Positions 43,964-55,668 are shown, counted from the first letter of the stretch. The stretch is DNA of 64,000 nucleotides from Opitutus sp. ER46 (GCF_003054705.1 NZ_QAYX01000020.1:372001-436000); one strand, 5' to 3'. Made by a program: numbers and translations. The notes: generated from the letters alone by a model not told the origin.

Positions 43964-44111
43964 AGGCGAATGGAGGCAAGGACATGCACATCAGGCAAGA
44001 CGGCGATGGCTCGCGCCGGGTTACCCCGACGGCGGACTTTCCCCTCGCGGGCTCCCCCCGGCCCCCCGCGCGCCGCTCTCCCCGGCGCCCGGCTGATGCC
44101 ACAGCCGCCCC

Positions 44112-44141
44112 TTGACTTTCCGGCGCCCGGGCGGCTACGTC
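44112..44141 (+). promoter_or_regulatory. Possible promoter for leuA leader
   Basis: TTGACT (44112-44117) is followed after 18 nt by TACGTC, a weak -10. It would place the start about 5-10 nt before the leader ORF. The remaining gap from the sigma-factor gene (43964 on) shows no gene. Confidence 0.3.
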
Positions 44142-44152
44142 ACGTCACCGTA

Positions 44153-44215
44153 ATGCAGATTCTGCTCCAGGCCCTGCGACTTACGAACGCGCACGCCCTC
44201 TACGGCGCCGTGTAA
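44153..44215 (+). CDS. Candidate leucine-rich leader peptide of leuA
   Basis: A 20-codon ORF (MQILLQALRL then TNAHALYGAV) with five Leu codons, three in the first eight positions, 126 nt upstream of leuA. The end of the ORF (ACGCGCAC, 44187-44194) can pair with GTGTGCGT just after the stop codon (44223-44230, one G-U), and CGCCGC/GCGGCG and CCGAC/GTCGG stems follow. This layout recalls leu-operon attenuators. The terminator is not of the T-tract type, so evidence is partial. Confidence 0.4.
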   Translation: MQILLQALRLTNAHALYGAV

Positions 44216-44341
44216 CGGCGGGGTGTGCGTTGGCCTGAATTCTTGTCGCCGCCTCGCCGCGGCGTGTTCAAATCTGTCCGACTCCGGTCGGGCAGCTCCG
44301 TCAGAAATCCAGTCCTTTACCCGTTCGTCAGTCGCACCGTT

Positions 44342-46015
44342 ATGCAATCAGCACCTGTTACGAAGTACCGCCCGTTTCCTCCCGTGGTCTTGCCCAACCG
44401 GCAATGGCCCAACCGCACCCTCTCCCGTGCGCCGATCTGGTGCAGCGTGGACCTCCGCGATGGCAACCAGGCCCTCGCCCAGCCGATGAGCGTGGAGGAG
44501 AAGCTCGAGTACTTCGACCTGCTCGTGAAGATCGGCTTCAAGGAGATCGAGGTCGGCTTCCCCAGCGCCTCCCAGATCGAGTTCGATTTCTGCCGCCGCC
44601 TCATCGAGGAGAACCACATCCCCGACGACGTCGCGATCCAGATTCTCTGCCAGTGCCGCGAGGAGCTGATCACGCGCAGCGTCGAGGCGCTCCGCGGCGC
44701 CCGTCACGCCATCTTCCACCTCTACAACTCGACGTCGCCGTCGCAGCGGAAGCACGTGTTCAACGCCTCCCGCGCCGACATCGTCGCCATCGCCGTCCAG
44801 GGCACGAAGTGGGTGAAGCAGCACACCCAGCCCCTGATCGCCGCCGGCACCAACGTCCGCTTCGAGTACTCGCCGGAGAGCTTCACCAGCACCGAGCTCG
44901 AATTCGCCCTCGAGATCTGCGAGGCCGTCACCGACGTCTGGCAGCCGACGCCCGCCAACAAGATCATCCTCAACCTCCCGGCGACGGTGGAGTACGCCAC
45001 GCCCAACGTCCATGCCGACCAGATCGAGTGGATGAGCACGCATCTCACGCGTCGCGACTGCACCCTCATCTCGCTGCACACGCACAACGACCGCGGCACC
45101 GGCGTGGCCGCCACCGAGCTCGCCCTCCTCGCCGGCGCCGACCGTGTCGAAGGCACGCTCTTCGGCAACGGCGAGCGCACCGGCAACCTCGACGTCGTCA
45201 CCGTCGCCCTCAACCTCTACACGCACGGCATCCACCCGGGCCTCGATTTCTCGAACATCAACGAGATCCGCGAGGTGTACGAACGCTGCACCCGGCTCGA
45301 GGTCCCGCCGCGCCAGCCTTACGCCGGCGAGCTCGTGTTCACCGCCTTCAGCGGCTCGCACCAGGACGCCATCAAGAAGTCCTGGGCCGCCCAGCAGCCT
45401 GACCAGCCCTGGGACGTCCTCTACATTCCCGTCGACCCGGCCGACATCGGCCGCAGCTACAAGGCGATCATCCGCATCAACTCCCAGTCGGGCAAGGGCG
45501 GCGTCGCCTACGTGCTCGAGCACGAGTTCGGCTACGTCCTGCCGAAGCTCATGCACAAGGAGATCGGCAAGATCATCAACGACGTCGCCGACGCCAAGGG
45601 CACCGAACTCACGCCGGCCGAGATCCACGACGTGTTCCGCCAGGAGTATCTCGAACGCGCCGAGCCGATCTCGCTCCAGCAGTTCAAGACCTCCGAACGC
45701 AACAGCGTCGTGAAGTGCGACGGGGTCGTTGTCATCAGCGGCTCCGCCCACAAGGTCACCGGCACGGGCAACGGCCCGATCGACGCCTTCACCCGCGCCC
45801 TCGCCGGCACCAATCTGCCGAAGTTCGAGGTCCTCTCCTACTCCGAGCATTCGCTCGGCAAGGGTTCCGAGGCCCGCGCGGTCAGCTACATCCAGGTCAG
45901 GACCGAGCGGAACCACACGGTCTTCGGCGCCGGCACCGACACCAACATCGAGCTTGCCTCGATCAAGGCGATCGTCAGCGCGCTCAACCGGGTGCTCTGC
46001 CACACCCAGCCCTGA
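44342..46015 (+). CDS. leuA: 2-isopropylmalate synthase (long form)
   Basis: A 557-residue enzyme condensing acetyl-CoA with 2-oxoisovalerate, the first committed step of leucine synthesis. It is of the LeuA2 long form known from actinobacteria and fungi. Visible: WCSVDLRDGNQAL with the metal-binding Asp, VGFPSASQIEFDF, the HTHNDRGTGVAATE motif with metal His residues, ADRVEGTLFGNGERTGN, GSHQDAIKKS and the C-terminal regulatory domain (about 430-557, GTGNGPIDAFTRAL, NTN-type TDTNIELAS). The start is ATG 44342, giving MQSAPVTKYRPFPPV; upstream in-frame residues are not family-like. Likely feedback-inhibited by leucine. Confidence 0.95.
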   Translation: MQSAPVTKYRPFPPVVLPNRQWPNRTLSRAPIWCSVDLRDGNQALAQPMSVEEKLEYFDLLVKIGFKEIEVGFPSASQIEFDFCRRLIEENHIPDDVAIQILCQCREELITRSVEALRGARHAIFHLYNSTSPSQRKHVFNASRADIVAIAVQGTKWVKQHTQPLIAAGTNVRFEYSPESFTSTELEFALEICEAVTDVWQPTPANKIILNLPATVEYATPNVHADQIEWMSTHLTRRDCTLISLHTHNDRGTGVAATELALLAGADRVEGTLFGNGERTGNLDVVTVALNLYTHGIHPGLDFSNINEIREVYERCTRLEVPPRQPYAGELVFTAFSGSHQDAIKKSWAAQQPDQPWDVLYIPVDPADIGRSYKAIIRINSQSGKGGVAYVLEHEFGYVLPKLMHKEIGKIINDVADAKGTELTPAEIHDVFRQEYLERAEPISLQQFKTSERNSVVKCDGVVVISGSAHKVTGTGNGPIDAFTRALAGTNLPKFEVLSYSEHSLGKGSEARAVSYIQVRTERNHTVFGAGTDTNIELASIKAIVSALNRVLCHTQP

Positions 46016-46187
46016 ACGCATCCGCCGGCACCGGCGCCGGACCTGCTCCAGGGTTTCGGCCGCCGGTCCCCGGCTCCCGCGGCGGCCCGCCGCCACGCCA
46101 CCACCGTCCCGCGACTCCCGGTGTTGCCCGAGCGCGGCTCCGGGCTTCTTGCGCTCCCGCCTCCGCCTCCTACGCTGGCCCGTCCGC

Positions 46188-47306
<1,119 letters not shown>

Positions 47307-47338
47307 GCTCGAAATTGCTCCCGCCGCCCCGCAAGGGG

Positions 47339-47387
47339 CCGGTCGGCCTGCACTTTCCGCTTGAAAGCGGAGACCGGGGCTTCTTTT
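47339..47387 (+). terminator. Terminator after rlmN
   Basis: A two-part hairpin: outer CCGGTC with GACCGG, inner TCCGCTT with AAGCGGA around GA, followed by a T-rich TTCTTTT. It separates rlmN from the ABC-transporter locus. Confidence 0.65.
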
Positions 47388-47470
47388 ACGTCACGCCTTT
47401 ACCTGATCGGCTGACCGGAACTTTTCCCGTCCGACCGGTCATATCGCCCTTTACTCCCCCGCTTCATCCC

Positions 47471-48193
<723 letters not shown>

Positions 48194-48276
48194 TCCGCTG
48201 CCTTCCTTTTCCCCTCTGCGCGCCGCCCCCCCGCCGCGCCCCGTTTTTCCTCCCTTTTCAGCTCCTCTTCGCCGCC

Positions 48277-49002
48277 ATGCGCCAAATCGCTCCCGTGTTC
48301 AAACGCGAGTTTCTCGGCTACTTCCGTTCGCCGGTCGCGTACGTGTTCCTCAGCGGGTTTCTCTTCATTTCGGTCGCCCTCGCGTTCTCCCGCTACGGCG
48401 GGTTCTTCCGCTCCGGGACCGCGAGCATGGAGACCTACTTCATCTTCTTTCCCTGGCTTTTTCTGTTCCTCGTGCCGGCCGTCGGCATGCGCCTCTGGTC
48501 CGAGGAAAAGCGCTCCGGCACCGTCGAACTGCTGTTCACCCTGCCCGTCACCACGCTCGAGGCGGTGCTCGGAAAGTTTCTCGCCGGCTGGGCGTTCCTC
48601 GCCCTCGCCGTGCTGCTGAGCTTCCCAATGGTGCTCACCGTTGCGTACCTCGGCGACCCCGATTGGGGCGTCATCGCCACCACCTACCTGGGCGCGATCC
48701 TGATGGCCGGCGGCTATCTCGGCGTCTGTGCCGTCATGTCCGCCCTCACGAAGAACCAGGTGATCAGCTTCGTCCTGAGCCTCGGTGCCTGCGCCTTCCT
48801 GGTCTTCCTCGGCTTCAGCAGCTTCACCGACACCCTCGAGGCCTGGTTCCCGGTGGGCGTCGCCGACGCCCTCTCGAACTTCAGCTTCATCACCCATTTC
48901 GACGCGTTCACCAAGGGAATCATCGATCCGAAGGACGTCGTGTTCTTCCTTTCGCTGATGGGCTTCTCGCTCTTCCTGAACGTCGTCGCGCTGGAACGCT
49001 AA
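48277..49002 (+). CDS. GldF-type ABC-2 permease
   Basis: A 241-residue permease with six helices (VFLSGFLFISVALAF, YFIFFPWLFLFLVPAVGM, WAFLALAVLLSFPMVLTVAYL, MAGGYLGVCAVMSALT, VISFVLSLGACAFLVFLGF, VVFFLSLMGFSLFLNVVAL). The MRLWSEEKRSGTVELLFTLPVT segment (part quoted) is the ABC-2 hallmark after helix 2. It forms the membrane part of the transporter with the upstream ATPase. The exported substrate is not known. Sixteen nt separate it from the GldG-like gene. Confidence 0.92.
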   Translation: MRQIAPVFKREFLGYFRSPVAYVFLSGFLFISVALAFSRYGGFFRSGTASMETYFIFFPWLFLFLVPAVGMRLWSEEKRSGTVELLFTLPVTTLEAVLGKFLAGWAFLALAVLLSFPMVLTVAYLGDPDWGVIATTYLGAILMAGGYLGVCAVMSALTKNQVISFVLSLGACAFLVFLGFSSFTDTLEAWFPVGVADALSNFSFITHFDAFTKGIIDPKDVVFFLSLMGFSLFLNVVALER

Positions 49003-49017
49003 CCCTCTCGCCGCGCC

Positions 49018-50904
49018 ATGAAACTCAGCGCCAAAGCCGTCGCCATCGTCCTGTTGTTTGTCGGGCTCGTGCTCGTCAACTATCTCGCCTCGACGCTCCC
49101 GGTGCGCGTCGACGCCACCGCGGACTCGATCTACTCCCTCTCGCCCGGCACCAAGGCCGTCCTCGGCAAAATCGAGGAGCCGATCACCATCGAGCTCTTC
49201 TACTCGAAGGACGCCACCGGCATTCCGATCACCTACAAGAACTACGCCGCGCGCGTGCAGGAAATGCTGCGGCAGTACGTCCGCGCCTCGAAGGGCAAGC
49301 TCACCCTCAGCATCGTCAACCCGCGGCCCGACACGCCCGATGAGGAGCGCGCCACCGCGGTCGGCCTCACCCCGCAGGTTTCGCAGCAGGGCGGCGACCA
49401 GTTCTTCTTCGGGCTCGTGGTCACGCAGGCAGACCAGCAGAAGACCGTCCCGGCCTTCACCCCGGCACGCGAGCCGTTCCTCGAATACGATCTCTCGAAG
49501 CTGATCTACAGCGTGCAGCAGCTCGACAAGCCGAAGCTCGGGCTCCTCACGTCGCTGCCCCTGCAGGGCTCCAGCCCGCAGGACATGCAGATGATGATGA
49601 TGATGCGGCAGCAGCCGCGTCCGTCGCAGTACGTCATCGAGGAATGGAAGGAGTCGTTCGAGATCGTGCCGATCGAGGCCACCGCGAACGAGCTTCCCGC
49701 CAACCTCGATGTGCTCGCGGTCATCCATCCGCAGAACGTCTCCCCGAAGCTGCAGTACGCGATCGACCAGTTCCTCCTCGCCGGCAAGCCCGTCATCCTC
49801 GCCGTCGACCCGGCCTCCCAGTACTTCAAGCGTCAGGGCGGCCAGCAGGCCATGTTCGGCGGCCCGCAGCCCAACGTCTCCAGCGACCTGCCGGCGCTGC
49901 TCAACGCCTGGGGCATCCAGTACGATCCCCAAAAGATCGTCGGCGACCTCGAGAACGCCACCGAGGTCCGCACCGGCCAGGCCACCACCGCCCGCTACCC
50001 GGTCTGGCTCACGCTGCGCAAAACCAACTTCAGCGCCCGCTCGCCGCTCACCGCGCAGCTCAACTCCGCCATGTTTATCGAGTCGGGATTCCTCGCGCCC
50101 AAGGCCGGCAGCTCCCTCACCTTCACCCCGCTCGTCGAAACCTCCGCGCGCTCCGGCGACGTCGCCGCCATGGCGCTGCAGTTCGCCCAGCCCGAGGACG
50201 TCGCGAAGCAGATCACCGCCAGCGGCAAGAAGACCATCGCCGCCCTCGTCCAGGGCAAGTTCACGACCGCCTTCCCCGCGGGCGTCCCGAAGGACGAACC
50301 CGCCGCCACCAAAAAGGACGCGAAGACCGACGCCGCCCAACCCGCCGGGCTCAAGGAATCGAAGACCGCGTCCACCTTGTTCGTCATCGCCGACACCGAC
50401 TGGCTGTTCGACGACTACAGCGTTCGAAAATTCAACCTCTTCGGCCAGACCGCGGCGCAGCCGTTCAACGACAACCTCGCCTTCGGCGCCAACGTCGTCG
50501 AATTCCTCGGCGGTTCCCAGGACCTCATCTCGATCCGCGGCAAGGGCACCTCGATCCGGCCCTTCGACGTCGTGCGCGAGATGGAAATCGAGGCCCAGAA
50601 GAAATACCAGGAGCAGCTCACCGCCCTCGATGCGCGGTTGCAGGAGGTCCAGACCAAGCTCAGCGAGTTGCAGGGCCGGCGGACCGAGGGCAACCGGCTC
50701 GTCGCCACGCCCGAGATGACCAAGGCCATCGAGGAGTTTCAGAAGCAGTCTGCCGAGATGCGCGGCCAGCGCCGCGAGATCCGCCGCGCGCTCCGCGAGG
50801 ACATCGACGCCCTCGAGAACCGCCTGCTCACCCTCAACCTCGCCGCGCCGATCGTCCTCATCGGCCTCGTCGGCGTCTGGTTCTACCGCTCCCGCCGCCG
50901 CTGA
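49018..50904 (+). CDS. GldG-like ABC-associated membrane protein
   Basis: A 628-residue protein with an N-terminal helix (VAIVLLFVGLVLVNYLAS), a large periplasmic region resembling a degenerate periplasmic-binding domain (ITIELFYSKDATGIP, GKLTLSIVNPRPDTPDEE, FEIVPIEATANELPANLDVLAVI, LAGKPVILAVDPAS), a Met-rich stretch DMQMMMMMRQQPRPSQ near residue 190, a coiled coil (about 520-590) and a C-terminal helix followed by FYRSRRR. ABC_transp_aux/GldG families share this pattern, including the Met/Gln-rich loop. It likely couples the ABC transporter to an extracytoplasmic partner. Substrate unknown. Confidence 0.9.
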   Translation: MKLSAKAVAIVLLFVGLVLVNYLASTLPVRVDATADSIYSLSPGTKAVLGKIEEPITIELFYSKDATGIPITYKNYAARVQEMLRQYVRASKGKLTLSIVNPRPDTPDEERATAVGLTPQVSQQGGDQFFFGLVVTQADQQKTVPAFTPAREPFLEYDLSKLIYSVQQLDKPKLGLLTSLPLQGSSPQDMQMMMMMRQQPRPSQYVIEEWKESFEIVPIEATANELPANLDVLAVIHPQNVSPKLQYAIDQFLLAGKPVILAVDPASQYFKRQGGQQAMFGGPQPNVSSDLPALLNAWGIQYDPQKIVGDLENATEVRTGQATTARYPVWLTLRKTNFSARSPLTAQLNSAMFIESGFLAPKAGSSLTFTPLVETSARSGDVAAMALQFAQPEDVAKQITASGKKTIAALVQGKFTTAFPAGVPKDEPAATKKDAKTDAAQPAGLKESKTASTLFVIADTDWLFDDYSVRKFNLFGQTAAQPFNDNLAFGANVVEFLGGSQDLISIRGKGTSIRPFDVVREMEIEAQKKYQEQLTALDARLQEVQTKLSELQGRRTEGNRLVATPEMTKAIEEFQKQSAEMRGQRREIRRALREDIDALENRLLTLNLAAPIVLIGLVGVWFYRSRRR

Positions 50905-51000
50905 TCCCGCCGCCCCGCCGGCACGGGACGCGCGACGGTTCCGCCGTCCCGCCCCCCGGCGATCTCCTCTCCCTCCCCGCTCCGCTTTCCGTCCATCACC

Positions 51001-52203
51001 ATGAGACTGAAAACCCTCACGCTCTCGATCCTCGTCCTGGCCGTCGTCTCCGCGGTCGTGTTCATCGCCCGCCGCCCGGCCCCGCCGCCCTCAAAGGACC
51101 CGCGCACGGGCCAGGCCCTCGTCGACGCCACCACCATCGAAAAGGCGGCTCGGCTGCGGCTGAGTGACGCCGGCAAGACCGTCCTTCTCTCCCGCCAGGC
51201 CGATGGCACCTGGCGCGACGCGAGCTACTTCGACCTGCCCGCCGACATGGCAAAGTTGTCCAGCTTCGTCGGCAGCCTGACGGAGGCAAAGCTGCAGCGA
51301 CTCGTTACCGCCAACCCCGAGCGCGTCGCGCGGCTCGAATTCAAAGACACCCGGATCGAACTGCTCGACGCCGCGGACAAGCCGCTGTGGTCCGTCACGC
51401 TCGGGAAGAACGCCGACCTCGGCGGCGGCCGATTCGTCCGCTTCGGCGAGGAAACGAAAGCCTACCTCACCAACCTCAACGCTTGGCTCGACGCGGACGC
51501 GAAAAACTGGGCCAGCGCCGAGCTGCTCGCGCTGAAGCCCGACGACGTCGCCAAGGTCGAGATCGCGTTTGCGCCCCCGGCCGACGACGGCGCCGCGGCC
51601 AAGCCCGCGACGGTGACGCTGACGCGCGCGAAGAAGGACGACGCCTGGAAGGCCGAGCCGACTCCCGCCCAGCAGCAGGTGAAGGCGGCCCGCGTGGGAG
51701 CGCTGCTCAGCAGCCTCACCGCCCTGCGGTTCACCGACACCGTCGAGCCGAACGACGCCCAGGTCGCCGTCGCCAAGGCCAATCAGCGCGTCGCGAAACT
51801 CACCGCCTTCGACGGCAAGACCTACACCATCGCCCTCGGGCGCAAGCCCGAGGAGAAGAAGCTCAAGGCGCCGGTCGCCTCCTCCGACGGCAAGACCGGG
51901 CCCGCCTCCATGGGCTCGATCACCGACCTGGCGAAGAAGGACCAGCCGGCCGGCAACGAAGCCGGCAAGGACAAGCCCGCGGCGCCGGAATTTGAGACGA
52001 TCCCCGCCGGGCCGGTGTTCGCGTTCGTCACGAGCAGCGAGGCTTCGGCGCCGGTAAACGCGCTGATGGCGAAGCGGGCGTACCAGATCAGCGACTACAC
52101 CTTCACCAGCCTGCCGCAGTCGGCCGACGAGTTGTTCGAGCCGCGCCCCGCCACCCCGGCGCCCGCGGCCGACCAGAAGCCAGCGGTGCCGCCGGCCAAA
52201 TAG
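51001..52203 (+). CDS. DUF4340 membrane-anchored protein
   Basis: A 400-residue protein with one N-terminal helix (TLSILVLAVVSAVVFIAR) and a periplasmic DUF4340 region: KTVLLSRQADGTWRDA, LSSFVGSLTEAKLQRLVTANPERVARLEF, FVRFGEETKAYLTN and LTALRFTDTVEPNDAQ (partial quotes). A Lys/Pro-rich C-terminal tail ends in AKs and Pros. DUF4340 genes are known partners of GldG-like genes, as here (96 nt downstream). The exact function is unknown. Fourth and last gene of the locus. Confidence 0.88.
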   Translation: MRLKTLTLSILVLAVVSAVVFIARRPAPPPSKDPRTGQALVDATTIEKAARLRLSDAGKTVLLSRQADGTWRDASYFDLPADMAKLSSFVGSLTEAKLQRLVTANPERVARLEFKDTRIELLDAADKPLWSVTLGKNADLGGGRFVRFGEETKAYLTNLNAWLDADAKNWASAELLALKPDDVAKVEIAFAPPADDGAAAKPATVTLTRAKKDDAWKAEPTPAQQQVKAARVGALLSSLTALRFTDTVEPNDAQVAVAKANQRVAKLTAFDGKTYTIALGRKPEEKKLKAPVASSDGKTGPASMGSITDLAKKDQPAGNEAGKDKPAAPEFETIPAGPVFAFVTSSEASAPVNALMAKRAYQISDYTFTSLPQSADELFEPRPATPAPAADQKPAVPPAK

Positions 52204-52257
52204 CCGGCCGAGCGGCTGCGGGGCCCCCCGGCAAGCTCCGGTGCTCCCATGCGGCGA

Positions 52258-54075
52258 TCACACCGCGACCGAGTGACGGCGCGCGGACGATCTCGGCGGG
52301 GCAGACGGCCTGGATTCGGGTGCCGGTGGCACGGCCTCCGTCGTTGCGGCGGCTTCCGTGACTTGGCCCTCGACCACCTTCCGCAGGTCGAGCGCGATGC
52401 GATTGAGCGACGCGGCCTGGGCATTGAGTTCCTCGGCGGCAGCCGCGGATTCCTCCGCGCTCGCCGCATTGGACTGCGTCACTTTCTCCATGTCAGTCAC
52501 GGCGCGATTGGCCTGCTGGATCCCGTCGTTCTGCTCGAGCGACGCCGTCGCCACCTGGCCGGCCACCTCGTCGAGCTGCCTGACCTGGGTGACAATTTCC
52601 TGCAGCGATTTGCCGACCTTGGCGCTGATCGTGACGCCCTGGGCGGTATTCGTGATCGCGTCGTCGATCATCGTCGCGGTCTCCTTCGCCGCGTTGGCGC
52701 TGCGCTGGGCCAGGGTCCGCACCTCGTCCGCCACCACCGCAAAGCCCGCGCCCGCCTCGCCCGCCCGGGCGGCCTCCACCGCCGCGTTGAGGGCAAGGAT
52801 GTTCGTCTGGAACGCGATCTCGTCGATGGTCTTGATGATCTTCGCGATGTCGTCGCTCGACTTCTTGATCGCGCCCATGGCGCGCTCCATCGCCGTCATA
52901 TCGGTCGCGCCCGCCTCGGCCGCCGACCGGGCCGCCTGCGCGAGTGCCTTGGCCTTCTGGGCGCCCTCGGTGTTGTTCTTGGTCATCGACTCCAGCTCCT
53001 CGAGTGACGCGCCCGTTTCCTCCAGGGCCGCGGCCTGTTCGCTCGCGCCTTGCGCGAGTTGCTGGCTGCTCGTGGACACCTGATCCGCGGCGCTCAGCGT
53101 ACCCGACGCGCCTTCCGACAACTCGTGCGCCGCGGTCATCAGCGGACGCGCGATCGCGATCGCCACGACGTAGGTCACACCGGCGCCGACCAGGACGGCG
53201 GTGACGCCGAGCAGGAAGGTAATCCAGGCCATCCGGCGCACCGGCGCGTCGAGCTCGGCCTGCGGCGCCACGGCGACGACGCCCCATTGCAGCATCTTGC
53301 TGGTGCGAAACGTCACCGTTCGCTCCACGCCGTTGTACGTGTAAGGGAAGGTGCCGTCGCGCAGCTCGGTGATGCGCTTGCCCCAGTCGAAGTCAGCCAT
53401 CTTCGCCTGCAGGATCTTGGTCTTGTCCGGATGGGCGATCATCGAACCCGCCGCGTCGTACAGATAGACGTAGCCGGTTTCGAGCAGCTTGACGCGATCG
53501 GTGATGCTCGCGCTGAACACGCCCAGATCTACGACCGCCGAAATCACGCCCCGGATCGAGTCGCCCACCTTGACGGGGATGGCGACGGAAACGATCGGGT
53601 TCTTCGTGCGCCGGCTCGCGAGCGCATCGGAGTACGCCGTCTGCCCCTTCATGGCCTCCTGGAAATACCGTCGGTCCTTCAGGTTGATCTTGCCGACTGT
53701 CTCCGGCGCCGAAGCGGCGAAAACCGTCCCGCTCGCGTCGATCAGGTTCACGGCCTCGAGGCCGGGCAGAACCTGCACCGCGCGAATGAGGACCTGCTCC
53801 ACGCGTGCGCGGGCCGCATCGGCCCCCGCAGCCCCGGAGAGCGCCAGCGACACATCCGGATCAGCGGCCCAAAGCTGCAGGTCGGAGAGCTTTCCCCCCA
53901 TCCATTGCTCCACTGAGGAGACGGTCGATTCGCAGATATCCTCCATCTGTGCCTGGAGCGCGCGATGCAGTGAGGCGCGGCTCATCCCGTAGCAGATGAA
54001 ACCAACGACGGACACAACGACCGTGATGAGGCCGACGGTCGGCAGCATGATCCGATTCCGCAGATTGAATCTCAT
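52258..54075 (-). CDS. Methyl-accepting chemotaxis protein 1
   Basis: A 605-residue chemoreceptor. It has a first helix ([22 protein letters not shown]), a periplasmic double-Cache-type sensor (about 40-280; [41 protein letters not shown], quoted in part), a second helix ([22 protein letters not shown]) and a cytoplasmic coiled-coil domain with the hairpin tip [20 protein letters not shown] and [18 protein letters not shown] clear HAMP domain is not visible. It lacks a CheR-binding pentapeptide. Start at ATG 54075 ([12 protein letters not shown]), which matches the second receptor's start. Senses a small molecule; ligand unknown. Confidence 0.93.
   Translation of the reverse strand: MRFNLRNRIMLPTVGLITVVVSVVGFICYGMSRASLHRALQAQMEDICESTVSSVEQWMGGKLSDLQLWAADPDVSLALSGAAGADAARARVEQVLIRAVQVLPGLEAVNLIDASGTVFAASAPETVGKINLKDRRYFQEAMKGQTAYSDALASRRTKNPIVSVAIPVKVGDSIRGVISAVVDLGVFSASITDRVKLLETGYVYLYDAAGSMIAHPDKTKILQAKMADFDWGKRITELRDGTFPYTYNGVERTVTFRTSKMLQWGVVAVAPQAELDAPVRRMAWITFLLGVTAVLVGAGVTYVVAIAIARPLMTAAHELSEGASGTLSAADQVSTSSQQLAQGASEQAAALEETGASLEELESMTKNNTEGAQKAKALAQAARSAAEAGATDMTAMERAMGAIKKSSDDIAKIIKTIDEIAFQTNILALNAAVEAARAGEAGAGFAVVADEVRTLAQRSANAAKETATMIDDAITNTAQGVTISAKVGKSLQEIVTQVRQLDEVAGQVATASLEQNDGIQQANRAVTDMEKVTQSNAASAEESAAAAEELNAQAASLNRIALDLRKVVEGQVTEAAATTEAVPPAPESRPSAPPRSSARRHSVAV
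52652..52890. repeat. Near-identical chemoreceptor segment, copy 1
   Basis: This 239-bp stretch of the first receptor gene matches 56148-56386 in the second with only six differences, all in third codon positions. It encodes the signalling hairpin (82 identical residues). Confidence 0.9.
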
Positions 54076-54116
54076 AGAAGACAGCGGCGGCAGGGGCCCG
54101 ATCTTGGGAAAATCGC

Positions 54117-54138
54117 CGGGGTGGGTGTCGCCACCCCG
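54117..54138 (-). promoter_or_regulatory. Stem-loop in the leader of chemoreceptor 1
   Basis: CGGGGTGG and CCACCCCG form a perfect 8-bp stem with a six-base loop about 40 nt upstream of the ATG. On the minus strand it is followed by GCGATTTT. It may be a terminator of upstream transcription or a leader structure. The 225-nt gap up to the porin gene shows no gene. Confidence 0.35.
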
Positions 54139-54300
54139 TCTATCGTCGCTAGGGGAAACAACCCAAGTACTCTTTTGCAAATATCTATCTTGCCAGTAAT
54201 TAGCAAAGCGAAGCCGAGCCGGGCAAAAACACAGCGCGCGGGCTCCTGGGAAAGGTGCCCGCGCGCGAGGGCGGCCGAACCGCCCAGGAGTGCACGTCGC

Positions 54301-55668
54301 TTAGAAGGTCCGGAGCAGTTCGCAGCGGACGAACGATGCGGTATCCTGATGCCCGTTACCGTAGTAGTTGCCCGGCCGGAAAATCTCGGCGAGCAGCGTC
54401 GCCGACCATTTCGGCGAGATCTTGTACTTCACCACGGCGCGGTAGAGCTGACCGCGGAAATCACCGGCCGCATCGAATAGTCCGTTGGCCATGGTGGCGG
54501 ACCGGTTGTGCTCGAGCGCCCACATGCCGTTGTAGTCAACGGTGATATCCAGCCCCTTCAGCGGGGTGATCCCCCAGCCCGGACCCATGCGGACGAGATT
54601 GCCGAACTGCGCCGGGCGCCCCTCGGATCCCCAGAGCATCGCCCCCACCTCGCTGAACCGCGGGAAACGTCCCCACAGCATGTCGAACTGCTCATCCTTG
54701 GTGGTGCCGGGCTTGTCGCCCGAGAGCCCTTCGAGGGCGAACCGCACAAAATTGTTCTGTGGATCGCGGGCGAACCACGCGATCTGCGTGAGGTAGCCCC
54801 AGGCGCGCAGGTCACGGCCGTTCTTCCGGCCGTACTGCAGCGCGCCCTCGCCCTTCCACTGCCAGTGCGGGTCTAGGTTCGAAACCACCCGTGAGCCGAC
54901 CGTGGTGAAGGAGCCATTGTCGCCGTTCGCCAGTACCTTCTGAAGGTCGCGCTGGATGATGTAGCCGTCCACCTGGAGATCGGCCGAGGGCTTGTGCGTC
55001 AGATAGACGATGCCGCTGCGCTCGTCCTGCTCGACGAGGGAAATGTTCTGGTTGTTGAGCGAGCTCAGCCGGCCGTGATTCTTCGCCGCCTGGTCGATGT
55101 AAATGAAGTCGACCGTCGTGCGCGGCGACACGGTCCACGTTCCGCGCAGCGCGTCGAAGTAGTTGGTGCGCGACCCGTCGAGCGGCGTCCCATCGTTGAT
55201 CAGGAAGTTGTCGCCAAACGAAAACTCCTGGCGGCCGGCGATGATCGTGAGCGGCTGATTGAACGCCTTCTTCCAAGTCACGTTCACGAGGTCAAACAGG
55301 CCTTCGGACCACACCCAGCCCTTCTTGTACGGGGCCTTGTAGGAGTCCTTGTTCCAGTTCCAACTCTCCCACATCAGGCGGGTCGTGAAGGTGAAGTCGG
55401 CCGCCGTCACCGCCACCCAACCGCGCGCGCGGTACCGCTGGTAGTTCTGCTCGTGGCGGATCGCCGTTCCATCGAGCAGGTAGGCGTTGTTGAAGTACTC
55501 GTTGCGCAGGCGCAGGTCGCCGCCGACCGTGGTCTTGACGGTGGGGGCGGCGGCTTTTGCGTCCGCGTCTGCCGCCAGGACGACGGAGGGCAGGAGGCTG
55601 GCCGCCGCGAGGACGGCGAGCAGGCGCCAGGATGCTGCAAAACGCTTACGGCAATCGTGCGAGGTCAT
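54301..55668 (-). CDS. Alginate-export-type outer-membrane porin
   Basis: A 455-residue outer-membrane protein. A signal peptide (about 1-32, ending VVLAA) is followed by a barrel typical of the Alginate_exp/AlgE family: TVGGDLRLRNEYFNNAYL, YQRYRARGWVAVTAADFTFTTRL, LTIIAGRQEFSFGDNFLIND, NYFDALRGTWTVSPRTTVDFIYID (shown in part), and a terminal Phe in CELLRTF. Many aromatic and short-turn strands are seen. In this family some members export or take up acidic polysaccharides, and many are general porins. It is placed between two chemoreceptor genes. Relation to the alginate operon 30 kb away is an inference. Confidence 0.85.
   Translation of the reverse strand: MTSHDCRKRFAASWRLLAVLAAASLLPSVVLAADADAKAAAPTVKTTVGGDLRLRNEYFNNAYLLDGTAIRHEQNYQRYRARGWVAVTAADFTFTTRLMWESWNWNKDSYKAPYKKGWVWSEGLFDLVNVTWKKAFNQPLTIIAGRQEFSFGDNFLINDGTPLDGSRTNYFDALRGTWTVSPRTTVDFIYIDQAAKNHGRLSSLNNQNISLVEQDERSGIVYLTHKPSADLQVDGYIIQRDLQKVLANGDNGSFTTVGSRVVSNLDPHWQWKGEGALQYGRKNGRDLRAWGYLTQIAWFARDPQNNFVRFALEGLSGDKPGTTKDEQFDMLWGRFPRFSEVGAMLWGSEGRPAQFGNLVRMGPGWGITPLKGLDITVDYNGMWALEHNRSATMANGLFDAAGDFRGQLYRAVVKYKISPKWSATLLAEIFRPGNYYGNGHQDTASFVRCELLRTF

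Noticed and set aside
44255-44290. GTTCAAATC word before leuA resembling a tRNA T-loop
   Set aside because: No acceptor or anticodon stems can be built around it.
44225-44341. A longer leuA N-terminus from an upstream start
   Set aside because: The extra 39 residues are not like any LeuA and overlap the leader region; ATG 44342 gives the family start.
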